Origin: Pseudoalteromonas sp. OOF1S-7
Lineage (GTDB): Bacteria; Pseudomonadota; Gammaproteobacteria; Enterobacterales; Alteromonadaceae
Direction: 5' to 3'
NCBI RefSeq assembly: GCF_022347765.1
Contig: NZ_JAKRFZ010000003.1
Location: forward strand, 124,001 to 188,000
Length of the DNA: 64,000 nt
Part shown: positions 44,038 through 55,000 of the stretch, piece after piece
How the letters are laid out: each line of letters opens with the position of its first letter
Position numbering within the stretch: the first letter of the stretch is position 1
Program-made: the position numbers and the translations under genes
Notes under the pieces: generated by a model
Database searches by the model: none
What the model saw: only the letters and a program-made list of their open reading frames with translations
What the model was told of the DNA's origin: nothing

Positions 44038-44053
44038 TGTGATCAAAATCACT
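44038..44053. promoter_or_regulatory. CRP-like binding site
   Basis: TGTGA-TCAAAA-TCACT matches the CRP consensus TGTGA-N6-TCACA at 9 of 10 arm positions. It lies about 130 bp before the hydroxylase-2 start. One good match in a 64 kb window can occur by chance. Confidence 0.4.
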
Positions 44054-44183
44054 ACTATATCAGCGAGCTATTTTTTCATAAAAAAACACTGTGGCGAAAT
44101 TGTATGTGCGTCCGCTTGGATAGCAGCGCCACTTTTGAACTTTGAATCAGAATCATTGACCTAGAGCGACATTCAAGGTGATC

Positions 44184-45254
44184 ATGGCCAAAGATGGCCC
44201 GCTTTTGATGCTGCGCATAACCTGGTTAACAAATTGGACTAGCATTAGCATGCGAGTGAGTAACGAATATTTTGACGGCATGAGTCTGACTTATGCATCT
44301 GATGAACAGGAAATTCCATTGATCATCACTGCGCAAGACCCGACCTTGAGCCTCTCGCAATGGGCGAGCAATAATAGAGATAAGATTAACCACTTATTGT
44401 CTACATATGGTGCGATACTTTTTCGCAATTTCGATGTGAATTCTTCGACGGCTTTTGAACGCTTTGTTGAGCAGGTATCCGGCTCAGCCCTGAGATATAC
44501 CGAGCGCTCATCTCCCAGGAAGCAGGTTGAAGGCAACATCTACACGTCAACGGAACAACCTAAAGAAGAAAGTATTTTCTTGCACTCTGAGCAGTCTTAT
44601 AACAACCAGTTTCCGCTTAAACTGTTTTTCTATTGTGCGCAGGCAGCCGAGCAGGGAGGTGAAACTCCCATAGCCGATGCGCGGGACATATTAGCGAGTC
44701 TACCCGCATCGGTTGTCGAAGAATTTCAGCGACGAAAATATCGCTATGCCCGTTATTTTTGGCCTATGATGGGCATGACCTGGCAAAAAGTATTTCAGAC
44801 TGAAGATCCACAGGTGGTAGAGAATTACTGTAAGCAAAATGATATTGAGTATCAGTGGATGCCTGACGGTGCATTAAAAACCCACCAAATCAGGGCAACA
44901 GTGGCCAGTCACCCTGACTCAGGTGACAGATGTTGGTTCAATCACTGTACTTTTTTCAATGTATCGACACTGGCTCCCCATACTCAGGAAATTTTATTGG
45001 GGTCGTTTGCCGAAGATGAACTGCCAAACAACACTTACTACGGTGATGGTAGCAAGATCCCGGATGATGTGCTCGACACCCTGCGGGCTGCATACGAGGA
45101 TAATAAAAAGGAATTTACCTGGCAAACCGGTGATGTGTTGATGCTGGATAACTTACTAATGACGCATGGCCGAAATCCATTTTCAGGTGACAGAAAGGTC
45201 CTGGTCGCTATGAGTCAAACTGGCCACTGGCAAGAGCTTGAAGCGAAGCCTTAA
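44184..45254 (+). CDS. SyrP-like Fe(II)/2-oxoglutarate hydroxylase 2 (TauD family)
   Basis: A second member of the SyrP-type family, distinct in sequence from the one at 19518. The metal ligands are visible as HSE in FLHSEQSYNN and the distal His in LMTHGRNPF; the 2-oxoglutarate Arg follows in SGDRKVLVAM. A carrier-bound amino acid is the expected substrate; candidates in this window are the Asn, Asp, Glu and Pro modules. Several starts are possible: GTG 44178, ATG 44184 (AAGG 5 bases upstream, chosen) and ATG 44250, which would remove a poorly conserved leader. The dehydrogenase gene follows after 126 bp, and the gene probably opens the extender-unit operon. Two different hydroxylases suggest two hydroxylated positions or two stereochemical outcomes. 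Confidence 0.84.
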   Translation: MAKDGPLLMLRITWLTNWTSISMRVSNEYFDGMSLTYASDEQEIPLIITAQDPTLSLSQWASNNRDKINHLLSTYGAILFRNFDVNSSTAFERFVEQVSGSALRYTERSSPRKQVEGNIYTSTEQPKEESIFLHSEQSYNNQFPLKLFFYCAQAAEQGGETPIADARDILASLPASVVEEFQRRKYRYARYFWPMMGMTWQKVFQTEDPQVVENYCKQNDIEYQWMPDGALKTHQIRATVASHPDSGDRCWFNHCTFFNVSTLAPHTQEILLGSFAEDELPNNTYYGDGSKIPDDVLDTLRAAYEDNKKEFTWQTGDVLMLDNLLMTHGRNPFSGDRKVLVAMSQTGHWQELEAKP

Positions 45255-45380
45255 TGCGTTTAGGGGGAAACCTCAAATTACTTTATAAAAATCTGCAGTG
45301 CTTGTGTGCTGTGGAAAGTGAGTAAACCCGCCCCGGTCGTGGGTGACTCAAAACATACTATTAATTGGTTTGGAAAGTAT

Positions 45381-46247
45381 ATGAATAAACTACAACATAT
45401 CGCTGTCATCGGAGCAGGCGTAATGGGAGTGGGTGTTGCCCAGTGTGCAGCCGAAGCGGGATTTAAGGTCACACTGGTTGATACCAGCTGGGAAGTTTTA
45501 GATAAAGCTAAAACCACGATCGCCAACAATGTGCGCTTTGCCGGCCTGATGAAAGGCATTAAGTCGGTGGCTAATAGTGCAGACATCATTGAAAAGATTA
45601 GTTTCACAACCACTTATGAACAGCTCTGTGATGCTGACCTGGTGGTAGAAAATGTCACTGAAAACTGGCAGGCCAAACAGGAAGTCTATGGACATCTGGA
45701 GCAGCATTGCCCGCCACAGTGTGTTTATGCCGTGAATACCTCTGCCATTAGTATTACTAAAGTGGGCGGCATTACGAAAAGGGCGGCAAATGTTATCGGT
45801 ATGCACTTTATGAATCCCGTGCCGTTAAAGGGTACTGTGGAGGTCATCAAAGGATTCCATACCAGCGAAGCAACGATTGCCACTGCTGACGCATTCCTGA
45901 GTGCGATGCAAAAGGAAATGGTTTTGGTCAATGATTCTCCGGGATTTGTAAGCAACAGAGTCTTGATGTTAACGGTGAATGAAGCTGTAAACCTGGTTCA
46001 CGAAGGTGTGGCAACCGCCGAGCAAGTGGATAAAATATTCACCTCTTGTTTCAGCCATCAAATGGGACCGCTGGAAACTGCAGATTTAATTGGTCTGGAC
46101 ACCATTTTGTATTCAATCGAAATGTTATACGAACAATTCTCAGACAGTAAATATCGTCCTTCAACATTGTTGAAAAAAATGGTGGATGCCGGTTTGTTAG
46201 GTAAAAAAAGCGGAGAAGGGTTTTTCAAATACAGCAGCCTGGAGTAA
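45381..46247 (+). CDS. 3-Hydroxybutyryl-CoA dehydrogenase-like enzyme (FkbK/AsmJ type)
   Basis: A 288-aa NAD-dependent dehydrogenase with an N-terminal Rossmann motif (IAVIGAGVMGVGVAQ, about 7-21), VVENVTENW, a catalytic-region GMHFMNPVP and SPGFVSNR. In methoxymalonyl-ACP pathways the FkbK-type enzyme oxidises the hydroxyl of glyceryl-ACP. The ATG at 45381 is chosen because the protein then starts right before the Rossmann strand and a GGAAAG lies 4-9 bases upstream; a frame beginning at 45306 would add an unsupported 25-residue leader. The neighbours (ACP, acyl-CoA dehydrogenase, FkbH) support this pathway role over fatty-acid degradation. Confidence 0.87.
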   Translation: MNKLQHIAVIGAGVMGVGVAQCAAEAGFKVTLVDTSWEVLDKAKTTIANNVRFAGLMKGIKSVANSADIIEKISFTTTYEQLCDADLVVENVTENWQAKQEVYGHLEQHCPPQCVYAVNTSAISITKVGGITKRAANVIGMHFMNPVPLKGTVEVIKGFHTSEATIATADAFLSAMQKEMVLVNDSPGFVSNRVLMLTVNEAVNLVHEGVATAEQVDKIFTSCFSHQMGPLETADLIGLDTILYSIEMLYEQFSDSKYRPSTLLKKMVDAGLLGKKSGEGFFKYSSLE

Positions 46248-46378
46248 CTGGCGTGCCCCATTTTGTTTGCTCAGATAGCGGTGAGTAACCAGCTACTTTG
46301 CACAACAAACACCAGAATGTATCGCCGCTGTCTTTTCGATAGCGTAAAAAATAACCTAATAAATACAGGAATAAAACT

Positions 46379-46621
46379 ATGTCACAGGCAATTGTCAACA
46401 CAGTACGACAGTTTTTAGAAGAGTACATCCGAGTCGAAAAATTTGAGAATGATGAAAATATCTTTGCCAAAAAATACGTCAACTCTCTGTTTGCTATGCA
46501 GTTAATTCTGTTTATTGAAAAAAGCTTTGGGATCAAAGTGGAAAACGAAGATCTGGACATTGACAACTTTAGCAGTGTCAACGCCATCACCGATTTTGTC
46601 TCATCTAAATCAACCGTCTGA
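46379..46621 (+). CDS. Extender-unit acyl carrier protein (FkbJ type)
   Basis: An 80-aa carrier protein. The phosphopantetheine attachment site is the Ser in KKYVNSLFAMQL, which is characteristic of the ACPs that carry glyceryl/hydroxymalonyl units, unlike the DSL motif of fatty-acid ACPs. It starts 131 bp after the dehydrogenase gene and ends 11 bp before the acyl-CoA dehydrogenase gene. It should be loaded by FkbH from 1,3-bisphosphoglycerate and deliver the finished extender to the PKS module. Confidence 0.9.
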   Translation: MSQAIVNTVRQFLEEYIRVEKFENDENIFAKKYVNSLFAMQLILFIEKSFGIKVENEDLDIDNFSSVNAITDFVSSKSTV

Positions 46622-46632
46622 CGTATTTTATA

Positions 46633-47754
46633 ATGAAAAATAAGCAATTATTGGAAAGCCTTTCAGCGTATAGCAAGGAAGTCTTGATACCACAGGCTGG
46701 CGAATATGATGCTTGCCAGGCTGTACCGCAAAGTGTTGTCGCTGAATTGGCGAAAATGGGAGTATTTGGGGCCAATGTTGACACTGAATACGGTGGTCAG
46801 GCTCTGAATGCGTTTGAAATAGGTAAGGTGAGTGAGTTACTGGGCTATGCCAGTGGTTCTTTGTTGAGCCTGTTTACGGTACACTCTATGATGACCTTTG
46901 CCTTGCAGCGCTGGGGGAGTGATTGGCAGAAGGACCGCTGGCTAACGCCTTTGGCCGCGGGCAATTTAATCGGTGCTTTTGCTGTTTCAGAGCCTGAGGT
47001 CGGCAGTGACGTGAATGGACTGCTTACGGAATTCACTTTGGAAGATGACTGTATTGTGGTTAATGGCAGCAAACAGTGGATTTCTTTTGCACAAACGGCC
47101 GATGTTTTTTTTGTCGCAGGAAAACTAAATGGTGCGCCAGCCACTTTGGTTGTTGAACGAGATACTCCTGGGCTGGAGATCACCCCTATCAGTAATATGT
47201 ATGGGTTTCGCGCAGGTATGCTGGGCAAGCTGACCTTTAACCACTGTAAAGTGCCCAAAGCCCACATGTTGGGGCAGAACCCGCTGATCCTGGCCCAAAT
47301 TGTAGGCTCTGTTCTGGATCATGGCCGGTTTACCATTGCCTGGGGAGCATTGGGTCTATCCAATGCCTGTGTTGACGCCAGCATTCACTACACTAAAACG
47401 CGTTACCAGTTTGGTGAACCGCTCTACCAACACCAGTTAATACAACAGATGTTAACCAATATGCTGGTGGCTACGCGTTCTTCCCGGCTTATGTGTATGG
47501 ATGCCGCGAGCGCGCGCGATGAGTCGGACGCTGACATGATTATTAAGACGGCAGCGGCCAAGTATTGCAGCGCGGAAAACGCCTTGAAAACCGCCAATGA
47601 CGCAGCGCAAATTCATGGTGCCAATGGGTTAAGCGATCAGTTCCCTGTAGAACGCTACCTTCGCGATGCCAAAGTGTTCGGCATCATAGAGGGCAGTGTA
47701 CAGATGCTGCAAATGATGATTGCCTCTCAGGGTAATCAGTGGATTTCGCATTAA
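46633..47754 (+). CDS. Acyl-CoA dehydrogenase-like enzyme (FkbI type)
   Basis: A 373-aa FAD enzyme of the acyl-CoA dehydrogenase family, with FAVSEPEVGSDVNG, WISFAQTADVFFVAG, the middle beta-domain, and C-terminal AQIHGANGLSDQFPVERYLRD. The C-terminal segment has GIIEGSVQMLQ. In methoxymalonyl-ACP pathways this enzyme oxidises the aldehyde-level intermediate on the ACP to the malonyl level. It lies between the ACP gene (11 bp) and fkbH (24 bp) in one operon. The catalytic base was not assigned by eye. Confidence 0.87.
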   Translation: MKNKQLLESLSAYSKEVLIPQAGEYDACQAVPQSVVAELAKMGVFGANVDTEYGGQALNAFEIGKVSELLGYASGSLLSLFTVHSMMTFALQRWGSDWQKDRWLTPLAAGNLIGAFAVSEPEVGSDVNGLLTEFTLEDDCIVVNGSKQWISFAQTADVFFVAGKLNGAPATLVVERDTPGLEITPISNMYGFRAGMLGKLTFNHCKVPKAHMLGQNPLILAQIVGSVLDHGRFTIAWGALGLSNACVDASIHYTKTRYQFGEPLYQHQLIQQMLTNMLVATRSSRLMCMDAASARDESDADMIIKTAAAKYCSAENALKTANDAAQIHGANGLSDQFPVERYLRDAKVFGIIEGSVQMLQMMIASQGNQWISH

Positions 47755-47778
47755 AATTCAATTTTTAAGGTGATTAAA

Positions 47779-48852
47779 GTGGAAAAAACTAAAGCCCCCG
47801 GGCAGGTTAAGTGCGTTGTCTGGGACCTTGATAATACACTGTGGGATGGCATCCTGATTGAACAGGATGAACTTCAGCTGTCGCAAAGTGCAGTGGATAC
47901 CATAAAAGAACTCGACCGTAGAGGGATCTTACAGTCCATCGCCAGTAAGAATGATCATGACCTGGCTATGCAAAAGCTCGAGCAATACAATCTCGCAGAG
48001 TATTTTCTCTACCCTCAGATCAACTGGGGAACGAAAAGCCAGTCAGTGAGCAACATTGCACAATCTTTGAACATAGGCATTGATACTTTTGCATTTATTG
48101 ATGATCAGCCTTTTGAACGTGAAGAAGTTTTAAGTTGTCATCCGGAAGTGCTATGCATTGACAGCCTCGATATTCCCCAAATAATTGATATGCCAGCCTT
48201 CATGCCGCGATTTATTACGGATGAATCCGTTAAACGACGGGGGATGTACCTCAATGACATTGAACGCAACAAAGTTGAGCAAAGCTTTGAAGGCCCTGCC
48301 GATGAGTTTCTGGCTTCTCTTGGCATGGTGTTTAAGATTGAGCAGGCCAAAGAGGTCGATTTAAAAAGAATGGAAGAGTTGGTCGCCAGAACCAATCAGT
48401 TAAATACCACTGGCCGCATTTATAGTTATGAAGAGCTGGATGCGTTTCGTACTTGTCCGCAGCATGAGCTACTGGTGTGTTCATTGCAGGATAAATACGG
48501 TGAGTATGGAAAAATTGGCTTGGCATTGCTGGCGTTGTGTCCGGGTGGGTGGACGATTAAAGCCTTCTTAATGTCATGTCGGGTGATGTCCAGAGGCGTA
48601 GGTTCTATCTTTTTAAACTATCTGATCAATGAAAGTATTGAACAGCGACAAACCTTATATGCTGAGTTAATACCCAACGACCGCAATAGAATGATGTACA
48701 CAACCTATCGTTTTGCCGGTTTCAGTATTTACAGCGAAGACGCCGGGGTCGAAACATTGCACTATTCCAGCGGTGCCCGTCAGGGGTATCCGGAGTTCGT
48801 CAATATCGAATTTCCCGCCAGCGGCCTGTTTGAATCGGTAAAAGCCAGCTAG
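47779..48852 (+). CDS. fkbH: FkbH-like HAD-family glyceryl-ACP synthase
   Basis: A 357-aa protein. The N-terminal HAD-phosphatase part has the VVWDLDNTLWDGIL motif (DxDNTLW), then SIASKNDHD and IDDQPFEREE; the C-terminal half resembles an acyltransferase. FkbH-like enzymes take 1,3-bisphosphoglycerate, dephosphorylate it and load D-glyceryl onto the dedicated ACP. The GTG at 47779 is chosen because AAGGTG lies 6 bases upstream; a GTG at 47770 is part of that ribosome binding site. It is the last gene of the extender operon, followed by a hairpin. Together with the dehydrogenase, ACP and acyl-CoA dehydrogenase it makes a hydroxymalonyl-type extender; a separate FkbG methyltransferase is missing. 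Confidence 0.92.
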   Translation: MEKTKAPGQVKCVVWDLDNTLWDGILIEQDELQLSQSAVDTIKELDRRGILQSIASKNDHDLAMQKLEQYNLAEYFLYPQINWGTKSQSVSNIAQSLNIGIDTFAFIDDQPFEREEVLSCHPEVLCIDSLDIPQIIDMPAFMPRFITDESVKRRGMYLNDIERNKVEQSFEGPADEFLASLGMVFKIEQAKEVDLKRMEELVARTNQLNTTGRIYSYEELDAFRTCPQHELLVCSLQDKYGEYGKIGLALLALCPGGWTIKAFLMSCRVMSRGVGSIFLNYLINESIEQRQTLYAELIPNDRNRMMYTTYRFAGFSIYSEDAGVETLHYSSGARQGYPEFVNIEFPASGLFESVKAS

Positions 48853-48895
48853 TCGTCGCCAAAATAACAGAACTCGTCATTACTAATAACTATCC

Positions 48896-48922
48896 CGGGA
48901 GCCAGAGCGACAAGGGCTCCCG
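48896..48922. terminator. Hairpin after the extender-unit operon
   Basis: Arms CGGGAGCC / GGCTCCCG around an 11-base loop, 43 bp after the fkbH stop. GC-rich stem but no T-run after it, so termination would be incomplete or factor-dependent. Read-through into NRPS-3, which starts 136 bp later, is possible. Confidence 0.5.
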
Positions 48923-49057
48923 CCAAAATCGAGTTTGTAATCACCAGCAATAAGCGGATGAGTGATGCCTCACCTCACTCTCCTTACAGGAAAATACGAA
49001 TCATCCTTTTTGTTTCTGAGTGCCCATTGACACTGAAATGTGAGAGTAATAAAGACT

Positions 49058-52000
49058 ATGAATGACAATCAAATAAACAAATCTTCGGGGTTGCTCTCTA
49101 ATAGCGCAAAACTTTCTGCTGAAAAGAAAAAACTACTACAAATGCGCTTACAGGGGAAAGTAAAAAAGAATAAAAATGCTATTTCAACTCGAGATAAACA
49201 GTTGAATATTTTACCATTATCTGCGACTCAACGTCGCTTGTGGGTGGTGGATCAACTGGAGAAAACGGGCACCCAGTCAGCATACAATATTTCTGGTGGT
49301 CTGGAAATTAACGGTGAATTAAATATCGACGCTTTGCGACAAGCTTTAAACCACATGGTGGCTCGTCATGAAAGCTTACGTACCACATTTAGCAAAGACG
49401 CGGATGGCAACGGGGTGCAGATTATCAATGATGACTCTGCTTTCGAGTTGCTGTTTACCGATGTTTCCGGGCAGGCAGACAAGCACACAGAGATCAAACA
49501 GATAGCACTGAATGAAGCCAAGGCGTCATTTGATTTGGCTAAAGGGCCGCTGCTGCGCACCAGGCTTATCAAATCTGGGGAAGATAGCTATGTTTTTGTT
49601 TATACGTTTCACCACATTATCTCAGACGCCTGGTCATTGAGCGTATTTTGCACTGAATTACTGGCGTTGTATCAACAGTATCAGACGAGTGGCGTTGCAA
49701 CACTGCCACCTTTGCCTGTACAGTATGGCGATTTTGCGCTGTGGCAGAATAAACAGCTAAATGACTATCCGCAGCAGTATCGGGATAAAGTGGATTTTTG
49801 GAAAAAGCATCTCAGTGGTGCCCCCGATTTATTGGCACTCCCGACCGATTATAGCAGGCCAGCGGCTCAGAGCTTCAAAGGCAGCGTGTTACCTTTGACC
49901 ATTGATTCAGCATTGCGAAGCAAGCTTATCAGGCTGAATCAATCTCATAACCTCACTATGTTTATGACGTTATTTGCGGGGTGGGCCATCTTGCTTGCCA
50001 AGCTGACACAGCAAGATGATCTGGTTATTGGTATGTCTTCGGCAAACCGGGGGCAGCAAGATATTGAAGGATTAATTGGGTTTTTCGTCAATACCTTTGC
50101 ACTGCGACCAGACCTTACTTCATCGCAACACATATCTGAGTTTCTGAAACAAGTCAGACAATTATTGCTCGATGGCTATGCCCATCAGGACGCGGCCTTT
50201 GAAGATGTGGTGGAAGCGGTCAATCCGGCACGGAGCTTGTCGCACAGTACTTTATTTCAGACGATGATTGTACTTGTTAATACTCCGCTGGATAATTCGG
50301 CTGAGCAAGCGATGGGGCTATCGCCTTACCCTATTTCATCGGGTGGTGAAAAATATGATGTCACCCTGGTGCTTAATGATACTGGCAGTGAAGTGACTGG
50401 TCACTTTAGCTATGCCACCGATCTTTTCAAGGCCGATACGATTGTCAGATGGCGTGATTATTTCCATCGGGTATTACATGCCTTGTGTGACTCTGCAAAC
50501 CAGACACTCGCACAGCTCAATATTCTGCCGGGCGATGAAACAGCGCGCTTGCTGACTCAATACAATGATACATCATGCGAGTTGCCGGAACCGGCAGCAC
50601 TGGTGCATCAATTATTTGAGCAACAAGTCGCCTTGCACCCAGCGCAAATTGCATTGCAGTTTGCAGATACCCAGATAAGTAATACGCAGCTCAATGAAAT
50701 GGCCAATCGGCTTGCCCACTACTTGCGCGAACAAGGGGTGGGCCGTGAGACGATCGTGGCTATTTATATGGAGCGCAGCATTGACGTTGTAGTGGCAATA
50801 TTGGCGACTATGAAAGCGGGAGGGGCGTATTTAATGTTGGATCCCGAGCATCCTGAACAGCGCATTACCGCGTTGCTGGACGATGCCCGGCCGGGTCTGA
50901 TTTTAACCCAGCAAGACCTTAAGGAAAATTTGCCAGAATCGGCGTGTCCCAAGGTCCAGGTGGATTCAGAGGGGGCTTTTGATGCTTATTCCGCAGCTAA
51001 TCTCTCTTTACTACCTGGGGCGTCAATCGATGATCTGGCGTATGTGATTTATACATCCGGTTCTACAGGTCTGCCCAAAGGTGTCATGGTGGAGCACAGT
51101 GCGCTGCGCAACCACCTGCACTGGATCCAGGATACCTACCCACTGCACCACGACGATGCCGTCTTGCAAAAAACGGCCTTTAGCTTTGATGTCTCTGTGT
51201 GGGAAGTATGGTGGCCTTTGACCACGGATGCCCGGCTGGTTATGGCGATACCAGGAGGACAACGAGACCCGGATTATCTGCTCGATGCTATTGCACAGCA
51301 TCAGATTAGCCATATTCATTTTGTGCCTTCTATGCTCAGTGTCTTGTTAGAACACCCGAGTTGGACAAACTGTGTTTCGTTGAAGCGTGTGTTTAGTGGT
51401 GGGGAGGAACTCTCTGTCAGTTTGCAAAATCAGTTCTTTAGCACCAATATGCAGGCGGACTTGGTGAATTTTTACGGACCCGCAGAAACCACCATCGAAG
51501 TGGCTAGCTGGGTGTGTCAGCGAGACGCGCAGGAGGGCGAGGCGAGTGACATTCTCAGAGTACCTTTAGGGTATCCGGTGCACAATTGTCAGCTCTATGT
51601 GCTGGACCAGAATCAAAAACCGGTTGCTACCGGGGTGACAGGCGAGCTCTATATTGCGGGTAAGTGTTTATCCAGAGGGTACCTCAACAACGCAGAACTC
51701 ACTGCACAGCGTTTCATCGCGAACCCTTTCAGTGATGATATTTCTGCCCGAATGTACCGCACCGGTGACAGGGTGAGGTTTAATGAGAATGGGCAAATTG
51801 AGTATCTCGGCCGAAACGATGTGCAGTTTAAGATCAGAGGAATTCGAATTGAACCCGGTGAAATTGAAGCGGCACTGAAGGCGCAAACAAATGTACATTT
51901 AGCGCTGGTAACCTGTCGAGAGGTGTCGCAGGGCGATAAACAGTTACTGGCTTATGTTATCCCCGCATCAGGACAGCAAATTGATATCGAAGCACTGAAA

Positions 52001-55000
52001 CGTCAATTATCGGTGTCTTTGCCTGAATTCATGATCCCTGCATACATTATGACACTGGACGCCTGGCCTTTAACGGTGAACGGTAAAATCGATGTTAAAG
52101 CTCTGCCTCTGCCTCAGGACGATGGCAGTATTGCCTGCGCTGAACAAGCTCCGCAGGGGGAAATCGAAACCTTTTTGGCGACTATTTGGTGTGATTTGCT
52201 TGGGATTGAGCAGCCCGGGCGCAATGAAAGCTTTTTCGAGCTAGGTGGACACTCTTTGAGCGCTGTCCGTTTCCTGACGTCCATAAAGCAGCAAAAGGGG
52301 TGGTCACTCACCTTAAAAGATTTGTTTGCCTGCCCGACTATCCAACAGCTTGCTCAGTTGATACCTGATGAGCAAGAGGCAGCAGCCATGCCCGTCGCAA
52401 AAGTTGACCGCAGCCAGCCTATCCCCTTGTCATTAGCACAGCATCGTTTGTGGCTAATTGATCAAATGGGGCAGACCAACAGTGCTTATAACCTTGGCGG
52501 CTCGTTCCGGCTACGGGGGGAGCTGGAGCCGGTGCTATTGCAACAAGCGCTAACCGCGATTCAGGACAAGCACGAAATTTTGCGTACCCGATTTGTCAAA
52601 GCAGATAGCGGTGAGGCTTGTCAGGTCATTGAACCCGCAGGCTCTTTGCAGCTGGATGTATGGGAACTGCTGACGGAAGATGATGCAACGCGCTTTGAGC
52701 AGATCCGGGAAAAAGTGGCAATCACATTAAACGCCCCTTTTGACCTTGAGCAGGGGCCTCTGGTTCGGGCTTCTTTACTGAAGCTGCCTGAACAATCCTG
52801 GGTATTGACGCTTGCCATGCATCACATTGTATCTGATGGCTGGTCTACCAATATTTTGCTGAACGACCTGATCACCAGTTATCGTCAGTGTGCACAAGGA
52901 CAGTCCGGGGCGCTGCAGCCAATGCCGTTACAGTATGCCGACTATGCACAGTGGCAACGTGATGAGTGTCAGGGAGGCAAAATTGCTGAGTCTCTTGACT
53001 ATTGGCAACAAAATCTCACAGGGGCATTGCCGTTACTGGAGTTACCCTATGATAAATCGCGACCAGCGGTGCAGTCATTCAAAGGTGATATCCACAAGTT
53101 TCAACTGGATAATGCATTGGTAAGCCAGTTGGAGCAACTGGCAAAAAGCCATAACATGTCTCTGTTTATGGTCTTATATGCAGGCTGGTCTATCTTAATG
53201 GCAAAACTAAGCGGGCAGTCGGACATAGTGACAGGGGTGCCTGTTTCAAACCGGGAAAGAGTTGAGTTTGAGACAATCATTGGCTTTTTTGTGAATACGA
53301 TAGCCTTGCGGGCTGAGGTAAATGACACCGATACCATCACGGCATTTTTGCAGCATGTAAAACAAGTGGCCATCTCTGGCTATGAGCATCAAAGTGCGCC
53401 GTTCGAAAAAGTGGTAGAACAAGTGCAGCCTCAGCGAAGCATGAGTTTCACACCTGTTTTTCAGACCATGATTTCACTTCTCAATACGCCTAATGATGTT
53501 GCCGGTATGCCGGGTGTCGAGGTGCAACCGAATACGTTGCCAGTGGCATCATCACAGTTTGATTTAATTCTTGCAATGCAAGAGTTTGATGGTGTTGTAA
53601 ATTGTGGGTTGACCTTCGCAACCGATTTATTTGAAGCCCAAACCATTCAGCAATGGGCACAGTATTACATTAATGTGTTGCAAACCATCTGTCGTGATAC
53701 ACAAGTGCCACTGGCGGAGATGTCGCTGCTGGACTCACAGCAACAACATGCCCTGCTAGACGTATTAAGTGGCCCATCAAGTAAAGCGACTCAGCAGGAC
53801 ACCGCATTGCACTTGTTTGATAGTCAGGTCGTGCAACGTCCCGACAGCCTCGCACTCACTTGTGGCTCAGTCAGTTTGTCGTATGATGAACTGAATAAAC
53901 GCGCTAACCAACTGGCCCGCTACCTTGGCAAACAAGGGGTAGGTAACGAGAAAGTAGTTGGTGTTCTGCTGGATCGTGGCATAGACATGATAGTGTCCAT
54001 CATGGCGATCTTGAAGGCAGGGGGCGCATTTATGCCACTTGATCCACAGTACCCTAAAGAGCGCATTCGTTTTATGGTGCAAAATAGCCAGCCTGTGTTG
54101 GTTATTGCGCAAGGTGCTTATGTACCCGAACTGCGTGATGCCGGGGTGACTTGTTTCGATCCTGATGCTGACTGGGCTGTGGTTGCATCGGAGTCGACTG
54201 GAAATCTGGTGCTGGACCAGCCCATTACACCGGCAAGTCTTGCTTATGTGATGTATACATCAGGTTCAACCGGTGAGCCCAAAGGTGCCATGTTAGAACA
54301 TGGCAATCTGTATAACCTGATGGATGATTTTGCTGACATTGCCCATTCACCCAGTGAACAAAATGCGATGTGGTGGGCTGCCTCAAGCTTTGATGCGTCT
54401 GTGTATGAGATATTTACTGCCCTGTGTTTTGGCATGAATCTGCACATAGTAGAAGACGATGTCAGGTTTGATCCTACTTTGTTGTTCAACTGGATGGCGG
54501 ATACTGCCATTCATTTTGCTTATATACCGCCATTTTACGTGCAACCTTTGCACAAGCGCTTGGCTGAAAGCGGCGATTTGCAACTGCGTCATATCATGGT
54601 TGGAGTGGAGCCAATTCCTCATGACACCCTGTTAGGAATGAAGCGTTGTCTGCCGGATCTGAATATCGTTAATGCCTATGGCCCGACAGAGGCCGCGGTG
54701 TATTGTGCCAGACATGTCATTTCGCAGGAGAGCCGCCAAAGCAATAAACCCGCGCCCATTGGCACGGCCGTCAAAAATACGCAACTTTATGTCTTGTCGC
54801 ACGATCAGCAACCGGTACCCAAAGGGGTAGTGGGAGAGTTGTATGTGGCTGGCAAAAGTGTGGCCAGAGGCTACGACAATAATGTGCCAATGTCTGAACG
54901 ACACTTTGTTTGTATACCGTCACTCGCACCAGGTTTAAGGCTGTACAGAACCGGAGACATGGTTCGCCTGACAAATGATGATTTACTTGAATATGTCGGC

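Larger units (their letters stand above)
43688..44183. other. Divergent promoter region between the NRPS and hydroxylase-2 genes
   Basis: About 500 bp without a supported gene. It contains the third palindrome (43945-43962) and a CRP-like site (44038-44053). The remaining sequence is AT-rich and holds no hairpin I would call. Confidence 0.6.

Noticed and set aside
48896..48922. Classical rho-independent terminator after fkbH
   Set aside because: The stem is good, but no T-run follows, so it is listed only as a hairpin with moderate confidence.
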